Assembly (NCBI GenBank): GCA_017962285.1
Contig: JAGCVR010000210.1
Location: 1 to 6,900, forward strand
Source: Muribaculaceae bacterium
GTDB taxonomy: Bacteria; Bacteroidota; Bacteroidia; Bacteroidales; Muribaculaceae
Direction of reading: 5' to 3'
DNA: 6,900 bases
The notes beneath the pieces were generated by a model. That model ran no database searches and was not told the DNA's origin. It was given only the letters and a program-made list of their open reading frames with translations. Positions 1-6,900 of this stretch are shown piece after piece (the first letter of the stretch is position 1; every line of letters starts with the position of its first letter). Position numbers and translations under genes: made by a program.

Positions 1-1172
1 GAGAAACGCTGATCCACTTCTTTCAGATAAGGAATCTTACTGTAGAACTGCTCGAAATTCAGACGCCCGTCGAGGTTGAGTGTCGCCTGGTTGGCAATGG
101 TATTGCCGGAGAACACATCATCCACCGTGGAACCGCGCTCCCAACTGTAAGTGGAATTATATGAAGCGTTGGCGGTGATGAAACTCAGAATCGGAATCTG
201 GCTGAAAGGAGCCTTGTATGAAGCCGAGAAAGTCTGATTGTAATGCCACGGAGTGCCCAGGTCCTTAATGCTCTGCCAAACCTGCTCGCGCCACTCACGA
301 TACTCATCGGGGAACAGCTTTTTGTTCACCTGACCTATTGGTTCCATGATGTGAGCCGTGGTATTGCTGTTGAACGACAAGGAAAGAGATTTGGTGAAAT
401 TCCAGTTGAGCGAGAACTGGCGGTCCCACAGGAAATTCTTGCTCACATTCGCAGGCAGCACCACATCGATACCAGTCTCGTTTCGAGTCTGCTGCTCGTA
501 GTAATATCGGGAGATATTGGTATTGAACGAAATCGAGGCTGGCAAATAGTGGAACTCCCACTCGCGCACGAACTTCAGGCTCTTGCGCTTGGCATTTATC
601 ATCTTCTCAAACGGCTTGAACGGTTTGGAATATGGCGTCCAGCTATACTGGAAACTCCCCCGGTAATCGTTAGTGTTTTCATACACATTGTCGGGGTCGC
701 TGTTGTGCTGCTTGTTGAACGAGTAGCTGAACGTGAAGTTCGCCGGATCCCATGGCATCGGGTTCTTGCTCTTTACGTCGAATTTCAATCCCGAGAGACT
801 GAAACTTCTCACTTCCTTCAATGTTACGGCATAAGACGAGATGGAATCTTTCTGTTCCTTAGTGTTGCATGCTTCAAGTGCATCGCTCAGCAACACGTCC
901 TGGTCGAGAGGATTATATTTCGGCGTGGTTTTCTCGCGGCTGTAGGAATAGTAAACCGGGGCGTGAAGTTTCACCTTTTCGGGCAGGAATCTTCCCATAT
1001 CTACCTGAACGGCAATGTTATACTGATCATAGTCGTCGAGACGGCGCTCGTTCAGGCTTTGGTCCACCGAGCCGAAGCCAGTGGTTTCTCTGTGCCACCC
1101 AACGTTCACCGTGGCGATATCGCTCAGCCCAAGATTCATGTTCGCTTTTGCAGCCCAGCCGCCGTCCTGGTC
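1..1172 (-). CDS. sprA: SprA C-terminal portion, partial (third frame, runs off the window)
   Basis: From 1172 to position 1 the minus strand is open without a stop for about 390 codons. It reads as the continuation of SprA, beginning DQDGGWAAKANMNLGLSDIA. Further family-like landmarks follow: QSLNERRLDDYDQYN, LPEKVKLHAPVYYSYSREK, KYNPLDQDVLLSDAL, YRGSFQYSWTPYSKPFKPFE and LKFVREWEFHYLPASISFNT. The many short aromatic-rich alternating segments fit barrel strands of the C-terminal half of the translocon. The first in-frame ATG is at 1139-1137, but that is an internal methionine, so a gene caller placing a start there would give a misleading separate gene. With the two upstream pieces the window holds about 1,920 SprA residues; about 500 more are expected below position 1. 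No sorting domain or natural stop is visible. Confidence 0.9.
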
Positions 1173-1330
1173 AAATCAGTAACACGCAGTTCATCCACCC
1201 AAACCACGCAATCCTTTGTGGAACTGGAATTATTCCTCACTCCCACCAGCATAACACGGATATCGCTCAACGACGGATTTCCCAGCACAGTTACGCGATC
1301 GTTGGGATGGTCGGGGTCTTGTTCGGTGTA
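1173..1330 (-). pseudogene. sprA: SprA internal segment displaced into a second frame
   Basis: Reading the minus strand from 1330 gives YTEQDPDHPNDRVTVLGN, then PSLSDIRVMLVGVRNNSS, then KDCVVWVDELRVTD. From memory of SprA homologues, this is the conserved stretch (YTEQDPDHP, GNPSLS, GVRNN, VWVDELR) that should directly follow the GVNDVSY end of the upstream frame. It lies one reading frame away from the main sprA frame. It has no convincing start codon of its own and reads into a TGA at 1136-1138 if followed past the second break near 1172. It is about 53 codons of the same gene, not a separate gene. One added base at the upstream junction would join it in frame. Confidence 0.88.
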
Positions 1331-4300
1331 GCGTGTATATATGAAACATCGTTCACTCCCGCCATCTTCTGCTGGTTACGGTTCTTCTTAACGGCAGTAA
1401 ACACATCGAGCGAACAGTCGAGCATATTCTCTGCGGGCCACACGACGAGTCGGTCGGCCGAACTGTTCGTGCTGTAATGACCCGGAGGAGTTACATTCAA
1501 CGGTATCTCATATTCGTAATAATTGTTCTTTACATCCGAGCCAAGTCGCAGGAACACCGTAACGTCGCCATTCTGCAAATTGGTGGAGTTGTCGATCATC
1601 GCTTCGTTGTGGACAAACATCTGCAGACGCTTATATGTTCGCAGATCAAGGCTTGTATTGCGGTAAACGCCACGTGCGTCGCCCGCCTTCAATCCTTCCA
1701 CCTTCATCTGCATAGACTGCTCGTTGAGCTGAGTGATTTGCGACTGACCGGAATCCACGATTCGTGTAACACCCGGCGGCAGCACATAGTTCACAGGCTC
1801 GCGGCTCGCATTCTCTTCGATGTTCACCGTGTTCACATTGATTATTCCATCGGCGGGAGCATCACCACGCAGGTTCAGGTTATAGTCGTAGTTGCGCCAT
1901 TCACCCCTCACAAGTTCCAGGGTGGCGAACCTGAGGTGAGTCGTCTCCTTGAAACCTGTCATGAACATACGCACGAAGCGGATGGTGGAGAAATCGTTGA
2001 TCGACCCCACTTTTTTCTCATATTCCTTCAGGGGAATGCTGAACTGATACCACGTGGCTTCCTGCTGCTTGCCGTTTCGGGTTGTAACCATCGACGACTG
2101 CTTGTCGACGATATAATTCTGCCCCACCACCATATCCTGAGGACGGATGGATATCCTGTACTGGAAATAGCGCTCGTACTCGTTAAGCGTATTGTCCTGA
2201 TTGATGTCTTCCACATCGGGTACGCTTCGTGCGCTCTGATACAGTCCGTCGCTCTGGTCTTCGCGCGAAAGGGAGTTGCCTTCAGTGCCGTTGTAGCGTT
2301 TATAACGCTCAAGGATGTTGAGCCGCTGCTCGTCGTAGTCATAGCCGCGATAGAAGTGGTAATTGTCTCCGGCGGGGTCGTTCAGTGGTGAGTAGCGGTC
2401 ATCTTCCATCCTCGCTATGGCATCCGGCGAAAGGCGTGACCGCAGTTCATCGGTAAAGGCTTTATAGGTGGGGAACGAGAGCTCTTCGGTAGTAGATAAT
2501 CCGTTCAGACCCACGTCCTGAAGAATACGCGAGCCGCTGGCGTTATCGAACGCATAGGTCATCGACGTCTGCGATGACACCTTACCCCATTGTGTTTCTT
2601 TGATATATGAATCATCGCCATTTGTGGGCAATCCATTCTCATAAGATTTCAGTCCGTCTTTGAGGATGTCTTCACTCACCTCACCGAGGTTGAAATACAG
2701 GTCGCCGCCATCGCGGTTATCCAGTTCCTCGTCAAGGAACGGATCCATGAGCCAGAACTGAATATACTCTATGTTCGACTGGTCGAAGTTTGTGTTGTCC
2801 AGTTTGCGCATTATACCGCCCCAGCGTTTCTCCGGATTAAGCAGATATCCTTCGGTATCAATATTGGAGGCATCCAGGTTATACGGGCCTCTCTCTTTGG
2901 GATAGAACGAGAGGTTAAGCGTCTGTATCGTGGACAGTTCGCCATAGTTCAGTTCACGTCCGGGGAACACCTCTGTGTAAGGAATTTCACGGATATACGG
3001 ATACGACAGCTGGTCCAAATCGTTCTTTATGTAACCCGGCACATAGGATGAGTTTCGCTGGGTGAACAGGCGGTCGATATAGTACCACGAGAGCAGCGAG
3101 CGGTTTTTACCATAGTCGATGTTGTTAGACAGAGAAGCCTCCGGGAAGAGAGCGCTTGCTGAGTTGTCATAGGGTGTTGACGACAGGAACCACGAATACG
3201 GAGAACGAAGGTCTATACCCGACTGAGTGGACTCAAAATCATCGATATAGGAACTTCCGGCATTCGAGCCTGTCTTTGACTTGTGTGGAATAAGCTGGGC
3301 AAACTCACCTTGGAAACTGAACGTTGATGGTGCCGTGGCATTCACCGTCGGTATCTTGTTCAAAAGATTGGTGAGCCACATAAATCTTGTGTTGTAGGAT
3401 ATATTGGTACCCCAGATTGTATTGTTCACCAGCTCGTCGCCAATCGAGACTTTTTCGGTCAAGGCCTTTTCTCCATAGTGCATGAGTGTGGCACCGATGT
3501 TGAAATCCTTATTAAAGGCGTAATTAAGGTCGAGTCCGAGCAGGGTCTTTCGCTGAGTGCTGTAGGTGGACTGGTTCTCGAGCGACACACTGATGTTGGT
3601 TCCGGCATCCAGAATGCTCTGGTTGGTAATGGTTACCGTTCCCATGTTGTAATCTACGGTATAGTCGCTGTTCTCTGTCAGAAGGACACCTCCGGCATAC
3701 ACTGCCACCGAGCCTCGCGGCACATTCATGGCATTGAGCCTGATCTGATTTCCCGCAGAAGACTGATACTCTCCCGAAAGGACGAACTTGTTTTTGTCCT
3801 GATACTGGCGAGCCACGGTGAGCGTGGAGTCGTAGAGTTCCTCATAGACATATCTGTCCGCTATAGCATCGTTGCCCATTTTTGCCCTCAGCCATGAACC
3901 GAAAGGCTCAACAACCGGGAATATCACCTTTCCGTTCGACGAGTTCACGGTGTAACCCTCAATATAGTCGAACCGTCCGTCGATATTGTTTTCTCCATTT
4001 GCGTCGAGGCGGTCGAGGTTCATCACGCGGATAAGCGGAACGCCACTGATGCTGCCGGCAGGGATATAGTTCAGCTCGGTTCCGGTGGTGTCGCTCAGAT
4101 ACTTGATATCGAGTTTGAAATTAGTCTTCTGAACCTGATATGCGCCAAGCGAGTAAACGTTTTTCATCATCAGGTCCCACATAGGCAGACGCGGTGAGGA
4201 TGTGGTTCCTTTAAGCATCTTCACGAAAAGAGACTGGTCAGTGGATGCGATATCACCAGAGAACTCACCCACTTGATATGTCTTTCCGCGATATGTGTAT

Positions 4301-5766
4301 TGAAATGCCACAGCCAGGATTTCATCAGCATTAAGTGCCGTCTTGAGCTGTATGTAACCGAGCGAGGAATTGATGGAGTATTCGCTCGAAGACAGCAGAC
4401 GGGCACTTTCAATTTTCTCATAGTCTTTACCACCTTCGAAGCCATAAGCCTGAAGTGGTTCCAGCACGGTGGCCATCTGACTGATGTAGCGTGCGTCGGG
4501 ATAGTTGGTTTTCAGTTCATCGAGCATATTGTTCGATGAGTTGCTCGGATTGTCTTCGGCCATGTTTCCAATCCAGTGGTCGTTTGCCAAATGCTTGTTC
4601 TCGCCCACATCCATCAGCGCAACGAGATTTCGCGCCTGCTCAAATTTTCCGCGTTTGTTGGTAATCCACACCTCGACACGGGTGATGCTCACGCCACTCG
4701 ACACCAAGGGAAGTTTCGAAGCCCAGGTATCGTAGTTGTCGCGGAAGAAATGCGAGAGGAAGAAGTTGCGGTTCTGGTCATATTTGTCGGCAGTGATATA
4801 GAACGACGTGGTTTGGGCACCGCCTTTAGTGTTCACCGTCTGAGACTGCGAGTTTTGCTGAGACACCAGTGCCGTTGCCGTGAGTTTGCCGAACTGGAGC
4901 TTGGTCTTGATTCCGAACAGTGCGGCACTTCCCCTGATCAGCGACGACCCTGTGGTCATGCTCACATTACCTGCCTCCAGATTCTTGATTATTTCGTCCT
5001 CCTTACCCTCATAGGCAAGTTTCAGGTTCTTATTGTCGAAGTCGAACGTGGCACCGGTATTGTAGCTCATATTGAACTTCATCTTGTCACCAACCGATGC
5101 CGTGATGTTTGCCTGAATTTTATGGTCGAAGTCGAAATATGTCTTGCGCCGCGCTGCAACAGAAAGAGCCGGGTTATCGGTCTTGTTGCTCTTGATGCCC
5201 ATGTTTATCTGCACCGAACCGCTTGTCTTCAGTTGCACGCCGCCGGGACCGAAAACCGACTCCAACGGTCCAAGGCCAAACTGCATATCAAGGAAATTGA
5301 ATGGGCTTTTCGACTTGTCCTCACGCGCCTCGTCGGCATTCTTCTGACGGTAATACTCCTGCATCGACTGTCGGAGTACCATGTTGTTATACTCATCAGC
5401 CGACAGGATAAACGGCGTTATAATGTCGTTATCGCCTACTTTTGTGTGAATGATGTAGCACCCAGTGGCATAATCATATTCAGCAACCGTGGTGATATTC
5501 TCCGGCGATTTAAGGTCCACCGCATATTCACCACCGTTAAGAGCCTCATAACCCGTGGGAATGGTTTTGTGAACCTTGAACTGAGTGTTTAAGGAATCTG
5601 CACTGCGCTTGGCGTCGTCCTGCCACTTCTTTTCAGGAACCTGCGGCGGCGGAGTGAGTTCCGGAAGCGAATACTGGGCAAAAGCCTTATAACCGGTTGC
5701 GAACAGCAGAACGCCTCCGATTATTGCCAAAGATAATATTTTCACAAGTCTCCGGATCCGACTCAT
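1291..5766 (-). CDS. sprA: SprA, T9SS outer-membrane translocon (N-terminal ~60%; frame broken near its 3' end)
   Basis: This frame encodes the N-terminal and central part of SprA (Sov in Porphyromonas), known as a single-chain, 36-strand outer-membrane barrel through which folded T9SS cargo leaves the cell. It has 1,491 codons and starts with ATG at 5766, followed by a signal peptide (residues 1-30, cut after AFA). Family-typical stretches are visible: the FGLGPLESVFGPGGVQ region near residue 165, NLDRLDANGENNIDGRFDYI near 585, SYIDDFES near 840, WGGIMRKLD near 985, GGDLYFNLGEVSEDILKDG near 1025, and EDINQDNTLNEYERYFQY near 1187-1202. Many alternating polar/hydrophobic segments fit beta strands. 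The last 13 residues before the stop at 1291-1293 do not look like SprA. Homology resumes in another frame at 1330, so the natural gene continues. It begins 45 bases after ruvA with AAGG just upstream and is probably co-transcribed with it. Identity is very secure; whether it is functional is uncertain because of the frameshifts. Confidence 0.95.
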   Translation of the reverse strand: MSRIRRLVKILSLAIIGGVLLFATGYKAFAQYSLPELTPPPQVPEKKWQDDAKRSADSLNTQFKVHKTIPTGYEALNGGEYAVDLKSPENITTVAEYDYATGCYIIHTKVGDNDIITPFILSADEYNNMVLRQSMQEYYRQKNADEAREDKSKSPFNFLDMQFGLGPLESVFGPGGVQLKTSGSVQINMGIKSNKTDNPALSVAARRKTYFDFDHKIQANITASVGDKMKFNMSYNTGATFDFDNKNLKLAYEGKEDEIIKNLEAGNVSMTTGSSLIRGSAALFGIKTKLQFGKLTATALVSQQNSQSQTVNTKGGAQTTSFYITADKYDQNRNFFLSHFFRDNYDTWASKLPLVSSGVSITRVEVWITNKRGKFEQARNLVALMDVGENKHLANDHWIGNMAEDNPSNSSNNMLDELKTNYPDARYISQMATVLEPLQAYGFEGGKDYEKIESARLLSSSEYSINSSLGYIQLKTALNADEILAVAFQYTYRGKTYQVGEFSGDIASTDQSLFVKMLKGTTSSPRLPMWDLMMKNVYSLGAYQVQKTNFKLDIKYLSDTTGTELNYIPAGSISGVPLIRVMNLDRLDANGENNIDGRFDYIEGYTVNSSNGKVIFPVVEPFGSWLRAKMGNDAIADRYVYEELYDSTLTVARQYQDKNKFVLSGEYQSSAGNQIRLNAMNVPRGSVAVYAGGVLLTENSDYTVDYNMGTVTITNQSILDAGTNISVSLENQSTYSTQRKTLLGLDLNYAFNKDFNIGATLMHYGEKALTEKVSIGDELVNNTIWGTNISYNTRFMWLTNLLNKIPTVNATAPSTFSFQGEFAQLIPHKSKTGSNAGSSYIDDFESTQSGIDLRSPYSWFLSSTPYDNSASALFPEASLSNNIDYGKNRSLLSWYYIDRLFTQRNSSYVPGYIKNDLDQLSYPYIREIPYTEVFPGRELNYGELSTIQTLNLSFYPKERGPYNLDASNIDTEGYLLNPEKRWGGIMRKLDNTNFDQSNIEYIQFWLMDPFLDEELDNRDGGDLYFNLGEVSEDILKDGLKSYENGLPTNGDDSYIKETQWGKVSSQTSMTYAFDNASGSRILQDVGLNGLSTTEELSFPTYKAFTDELRSRLSPDAIARMEDDRYSPLNDPAGDNYHFYRGYDYDEQRLNILERYKRYNGTEGNSLSREDQSDGLYQSARSVPDVEDINQDNTLNEYERYFQYRISIRPQDMVVGQNYIVDKQSSMVTTRNGKQQEATWYQFSIPLKEYEKKVGSINDFSTIRFVRMFMTGFKETTHLRFATLELVRGEWRNYDYNLNLRGDAPADGIINVNTVNIEENASREPVNYVLPPGVTRIVDSGQSQITQLNEQSMQMKVEGLKAGDARGVYRNTSLDLRTYKRLQMFVHNEAMIDNSTNLQNGDVTVFLRLGSDVKNNYYEYEIPLNVTPPGHYSTNSSADRLVVWPAENMLDCSLDVFTAVKKNRNQQKMAGVNDVSYIHATPNKTPTIPTIA
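5677..5766 (-). other. SprA signal peptide
   Basis: Residues 1-30 of SprA form a classic Sec signal: a basic start (MSRIRRLVK), a hydrophobic core (residues 10-24, ILSLAIIGGVLLFAT) and a probable signal peptidase I site after AFA, with Q31 as the first mature residue. A proline-rich segment (LPELTPPPQVP) follows, as expected for a periplasmic N-terminus ahead of an outer-membrane barrel. It also supports 5766 as the true start, because no upstream extension is needed and the signal sits right at the N-terminus. Confidence 0.85.
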
Positions 5767-5769
5767 TTA

Positions 5770-5773
5770 CCTT
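5770..5773 (-). promoter_or_regulatory. Possible ribosome binding site of sprA
   Basis: AAGG lies three bases before the sprA ATG on the minus strand (AAGG TAA ATG). It resembles a Shine-Dalgarno core but is closer to the start than is ideal, and Bacteroidota often do without strong Shine-Dalgarno sequences, so it is only weak support for the start. Confidence 0.35.
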
Positions 5774-5774
5774 G

Positions 5775-5795
5775 CTCAGTTTCTCAGTACTCAGT
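5775..5795 (-). repeat. Three ACTGAG repeats in the ruvA-sprA gap
   Basis: Read on the minus strand, ACTGAG occurs at 5795-5790, 5788-5783 and 5780-5775, spaced seven and eight bases apart, within the 45-base gap between the ruvA stop and the sprA ATG. The last copy ends just before the AAGG. The copies are direct, not inverted, so they form no terminator hairpin. No TAnnTTTG-type Bacteroidota promoter element is visible in the gap. This could be a protein or small-RNA contact site in the sprA leader, or chance duplication. Confidence 0.6.
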
Positions 5796-5811
5796 TCTTT
5801 CAGACTTCGCA

Positions 5812-6393
5812 CTACATCATTTTCAATGCTTTCTTAATGGCATCCTCAACGCTCACATCCGGCTCCTGGGCAAACAGCTTCTTCAGAGCCTTCTGCGACA
5901 TCTGTTGAGTAAATCCAAGCATTACAAGTGCGGCAAGAGCCTCGTCATACACTGCACTTCGGGTCTCGCCTTTATCAATAAACGAAACACCCACCACATT
6001 TATTTTATCCTTTAGGTCAACAATTATTCTTTGAGCCGTTTTCCCGCCTATCCCCTTGACCGATTTCAAGGCATTGGCATTGCCGCTTCCTATCGCCTGC
6101 TCCAGGTCTCCAACCGTGAGCGACGACAGTATCATGCGAGCCGTGTTAGGCCCCACGCCGCTCACCGTTATGAGCAATTCAAACAGTTCGCGCTCACGCT
6201 TTTCGACAAACCCGAAAAGCACGTGCGCATCTTCGCGGATAGCTTCATAAACAAACAGTTTCGCCTCCTTCTCGTGTTGCAGACTAGTGTAGCAGTTAAG
6301 GGAAATGTTCAGCATATACCCCACTCCATTGTTGTCCAGAACCACGTAGGCTGGTGAAATCTCGACAATTGTGCCTTTTATATATTCGTACAT
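5812..6393 (-). CDS. ruvA: RuvA, Holliday junction branch migration complex subunit
   Basis: This is a complete 193-residue protein of usual RuvA length. RuvA tetramers clamp four-way DNA junctions in the cytoplasm and load the RuvB motor for branch migration during recombinational repair; RuvC then cuts the junction. Three domains can be followed. Residues 1-62 form the OB-fold ([15 protein letters not shown]), with R53-E54-D55 at the place of the E. coli acidic-pin residues E55/D56. Residues about 72-130 carry two helix-hairpin-helix motifs, [12 protein letters not shown] (78-89) and [13 protein letters not shown] (112-124). Residues about 147-193 form the small C-terminal domain that contacts RuvB ([14 protein letters not shown] onward). 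The ATG lies one base after the TAA of the upstream peptidase gene and has no clear Shine-Dalgarno, so it is probably translated by coupling. sprA follows after 45 bases. No key residue is missing; identification is secure. Confidence 0.97.
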   Translation of the reverse strand: MYEYIKGTIVEISPAYVVLDNNGVGYMLNISLNCYTSLQHEKEAKLFVYEAIREDAHVLFGFVEKRERELFELLITVSGVGPNTARMILSSLTVGDLEQAIGSGNANALKSVKGIGGKTAQRIIVDLKDKINVVGVSFIDKGETRSAVYDEALAALVMLGFTQQMSQKALKKLFAQEPDVSVEDAIKKALKMM

Positions 6394-6394
6394 A

Positions 6395-6900
6395 TTATCT
6401 TATTATTAAATGTTTCACGAAAACGGTATTTTCACTTCTCAGTTGGACAAGGTACATCCCCCGCGCCAACACATTCTGCAGATTCAGCGCGTTGTGCGGT
6501 TCACTGAGCAACGCCGAATACACGAGACGGCCGTCGGCAGAGTATATCTTCAATTCGGTTTTGTCGCGATTGTCAAAGTCAATCACAAACGCGCCATCGC
6601 TCGGATTGGGATAAAGACGAGGTTCGTTCAGTTCTATTCGGTTGAGTACTGTGGGATCGCCGCTGTTCTGCAGCAGGTAGCGCAGACCTTCAGCAATTCT
6701 CAGCTTGCCACACCCCCACCGCTCGGGATCGCCGTTTTCGACATAATCGTCGCGCAACGAGCTGTTCTCCAGAATATCTTTTATGTCTGCCGAAGTGAGT
6801 GTGGATTTTGCCTGCAGCCACACCGCCACAGCTCCAGCCACAATCGGCGTTGACATGGATGTGCCATAAACCACACCATAGGGATATTCCACTTCGTCCA
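6395..6900 (-). CDS. Subtilisin-like (S8) serine peptidase with T9SS sorting domain, C-terminal part
   Basis: This gene enters from beyond 6900 and ends at TAA 6397-6395; about 167 C-terminal residues are visible. The motif [11 protein letters not shown] (6865-6833) matches the subtilase active-site serine signature, with the nucleophile serine at 6859-6857. The usual end of an S8 domain follows ([18 protein letters not shown]). A short linker then leads to a C-terminal sorting domain starting [16 protein letters not shown] and ending FVKHLIIR. The catalytic Asp and His and the signal peptide must lie outside the window. The protein is expected to cross the inner membrane by Sec and the outer membrane by the T9SS, lose the sorting domain, and remain on the cell surface or be released. 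A GTG at 6892-6890 is in frame, but it is an internal valine and not a start, since the frame stays open to the window edge. Substrate is unknown. The stop lies one base before ruvA, indicating an operon. Confidence 0.93.
   Translation of the reverse strand, partial: DEVEYPYGVVYGTSMSTPIVAGAVAVWLQAKSTLTSADIKDILENSSLRDDYVENGDPERWGCGKLRIAEGLRYLLQNSGDPTVLNRIELNEPRLYPNPSDGAFVIDFDNRDKTELKIYSADGRLVYSALLSEPHNALNLQNVLARGMYLVQLRSENTVFVKHLIIR
6398..6622 (-). other. T9SS type A C-terminal sorting domain of the peptidase
   Basis: About 75 residues at the very C-terminus have the order expected of type A sorting domains: [10 protein letters not shown] at the start, a polar strand region ([16 protein letters not shown]), then [13 protein letters not shown] and a basic, hydrophobic end (VFVKHLIIR). 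Known members direct proteins through SprA and are removed by the PorU sortase. This marks the peptidase as T9SS cargo and implies that the host has, or recently had, a type IX system. Confidence 0.9.

Noticed and set aside
1..1139. Calling the 3' part of sprA a separate gene starting at the ATG at 1139-1137
   Set aside because: The homology runs continuously upstream of that ATG to 1172 and then, across the frame breaks, to 5766. The methionine is internal to SprA.
243..1331. A 362-codon open frame on the plus strand opposite sprA
   Set aside because: Its translation has no recognisable domain, and the opposite strand reads as SprA over the whole interval. It is a by-product of codon use on the coding strand.
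1172..1342. Programmed -1 ribosomal frameshifting as the explanation for the two frame switches
   Set aside because: Both shifts are in the -1 direction, but neither junction has an X-XXY-YYZ slippery heptamer, and two successive programmed shifts in a conserved translocon would be without precedent that I know of. Lost bases are simpler.
1477..2391. A 304-codon plus-strand open frame opposite sprA
   Set aside because: The sequence is rich in V, I, H and R without any domain pattern, as expected for an antisense shadow, and it lies fully inside well-conserved SprA coding sequence.
4576..5592. A 338-codon plus-strand open frame opposite sprA
   Set aside because: Same character as the other shadows, and the minus strand here encodes the conserved N-terminal part of SprA.
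5767..5811. A transcription terminator or new promoter between ruvA and sprA
   Set aside because: The 45 bases contain only direct repeats, no stem-loop with a T run, and no TAnnTTTG element.
6410..6853. A 147-codon plus-strand open frame opposite the peptidase
   Set aside because: The minus strand carries an exact subtilase serine motif and a sorting domain; the plus frame shows no family pattern.
1..6900. A mobile element, CRISPR array, RNA gene or undescribed defence system
   Set aside because: Nearly every base is accounted for by three known gene families on one strand. I saw no terminal repeats, transposase, spaced repeats or tRNA-like structure.

Overview
This window looks like chromosomal DNA from a member of the Bacteroidota, most likely order Bacteroidales. 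The evidence is a SprA-type translocon gene, a secreted peptidase ending in a type IX secretion (T9SS) sorting domain, and a RuvA that matches Bacteroidales RuvA in wording. I cannot name the genus. Every supported gene is on the minus strand, so transcription runs from high to low coordinates. Nothing on the plus strand is convincing.

Layout in transcription order. Positions 6900-6395 hold the 3' end of a subtilisin-like (S8) serine peptidase. It carries the catalytic-serine motif and a C-terminal T9SS type A sorting domain. One base later, 6393-5812 is a complete ruvA (Holliday junction branch migration subunit). After a 45-base gap holding three short ACTGAG repeats and an AAGG ribosome-binding-like sequence, sprA starts at 5766 and runs off the low end of the window. 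SprA is the giant outer-membrane beta-barrel translocon of the T9SS.

The sprA coding sequence is not continuous here. The long frame from 5766 closes at a stop at 1291-1293, but recognisable SprA sequence ends near 1333. It continues in a second frame from about 1330 to 1173 and then in a third frame from 1172 to position 1, with no stop in that last stretch. Each switch is what one missing base would produce. The coding parts add up to roughly 1,920 residues of a family that usually has about 2,400-2,500, so some 500 C-terminal residues should lie beyond position 1. Either the gene is a recent pseudogene or the sequence has two single-base deletion errors. The otherwise intact protein sequence on both sides favours error or a very recent change.

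How the genes fit: the peptidase is a predicted T9SS cargo and SprA is the pore that such cargo uses, so cargo and translocon sit in one tightly packed gene run with the housekeeping repair gene ruvA between them. I see no RNA genes, mobile elements, CRISPR arrays, promoters or terminators, and no sign of an undescribed system. The points worth a second look are the double frameshift and the cargo-ruvA-translocon arrangement.
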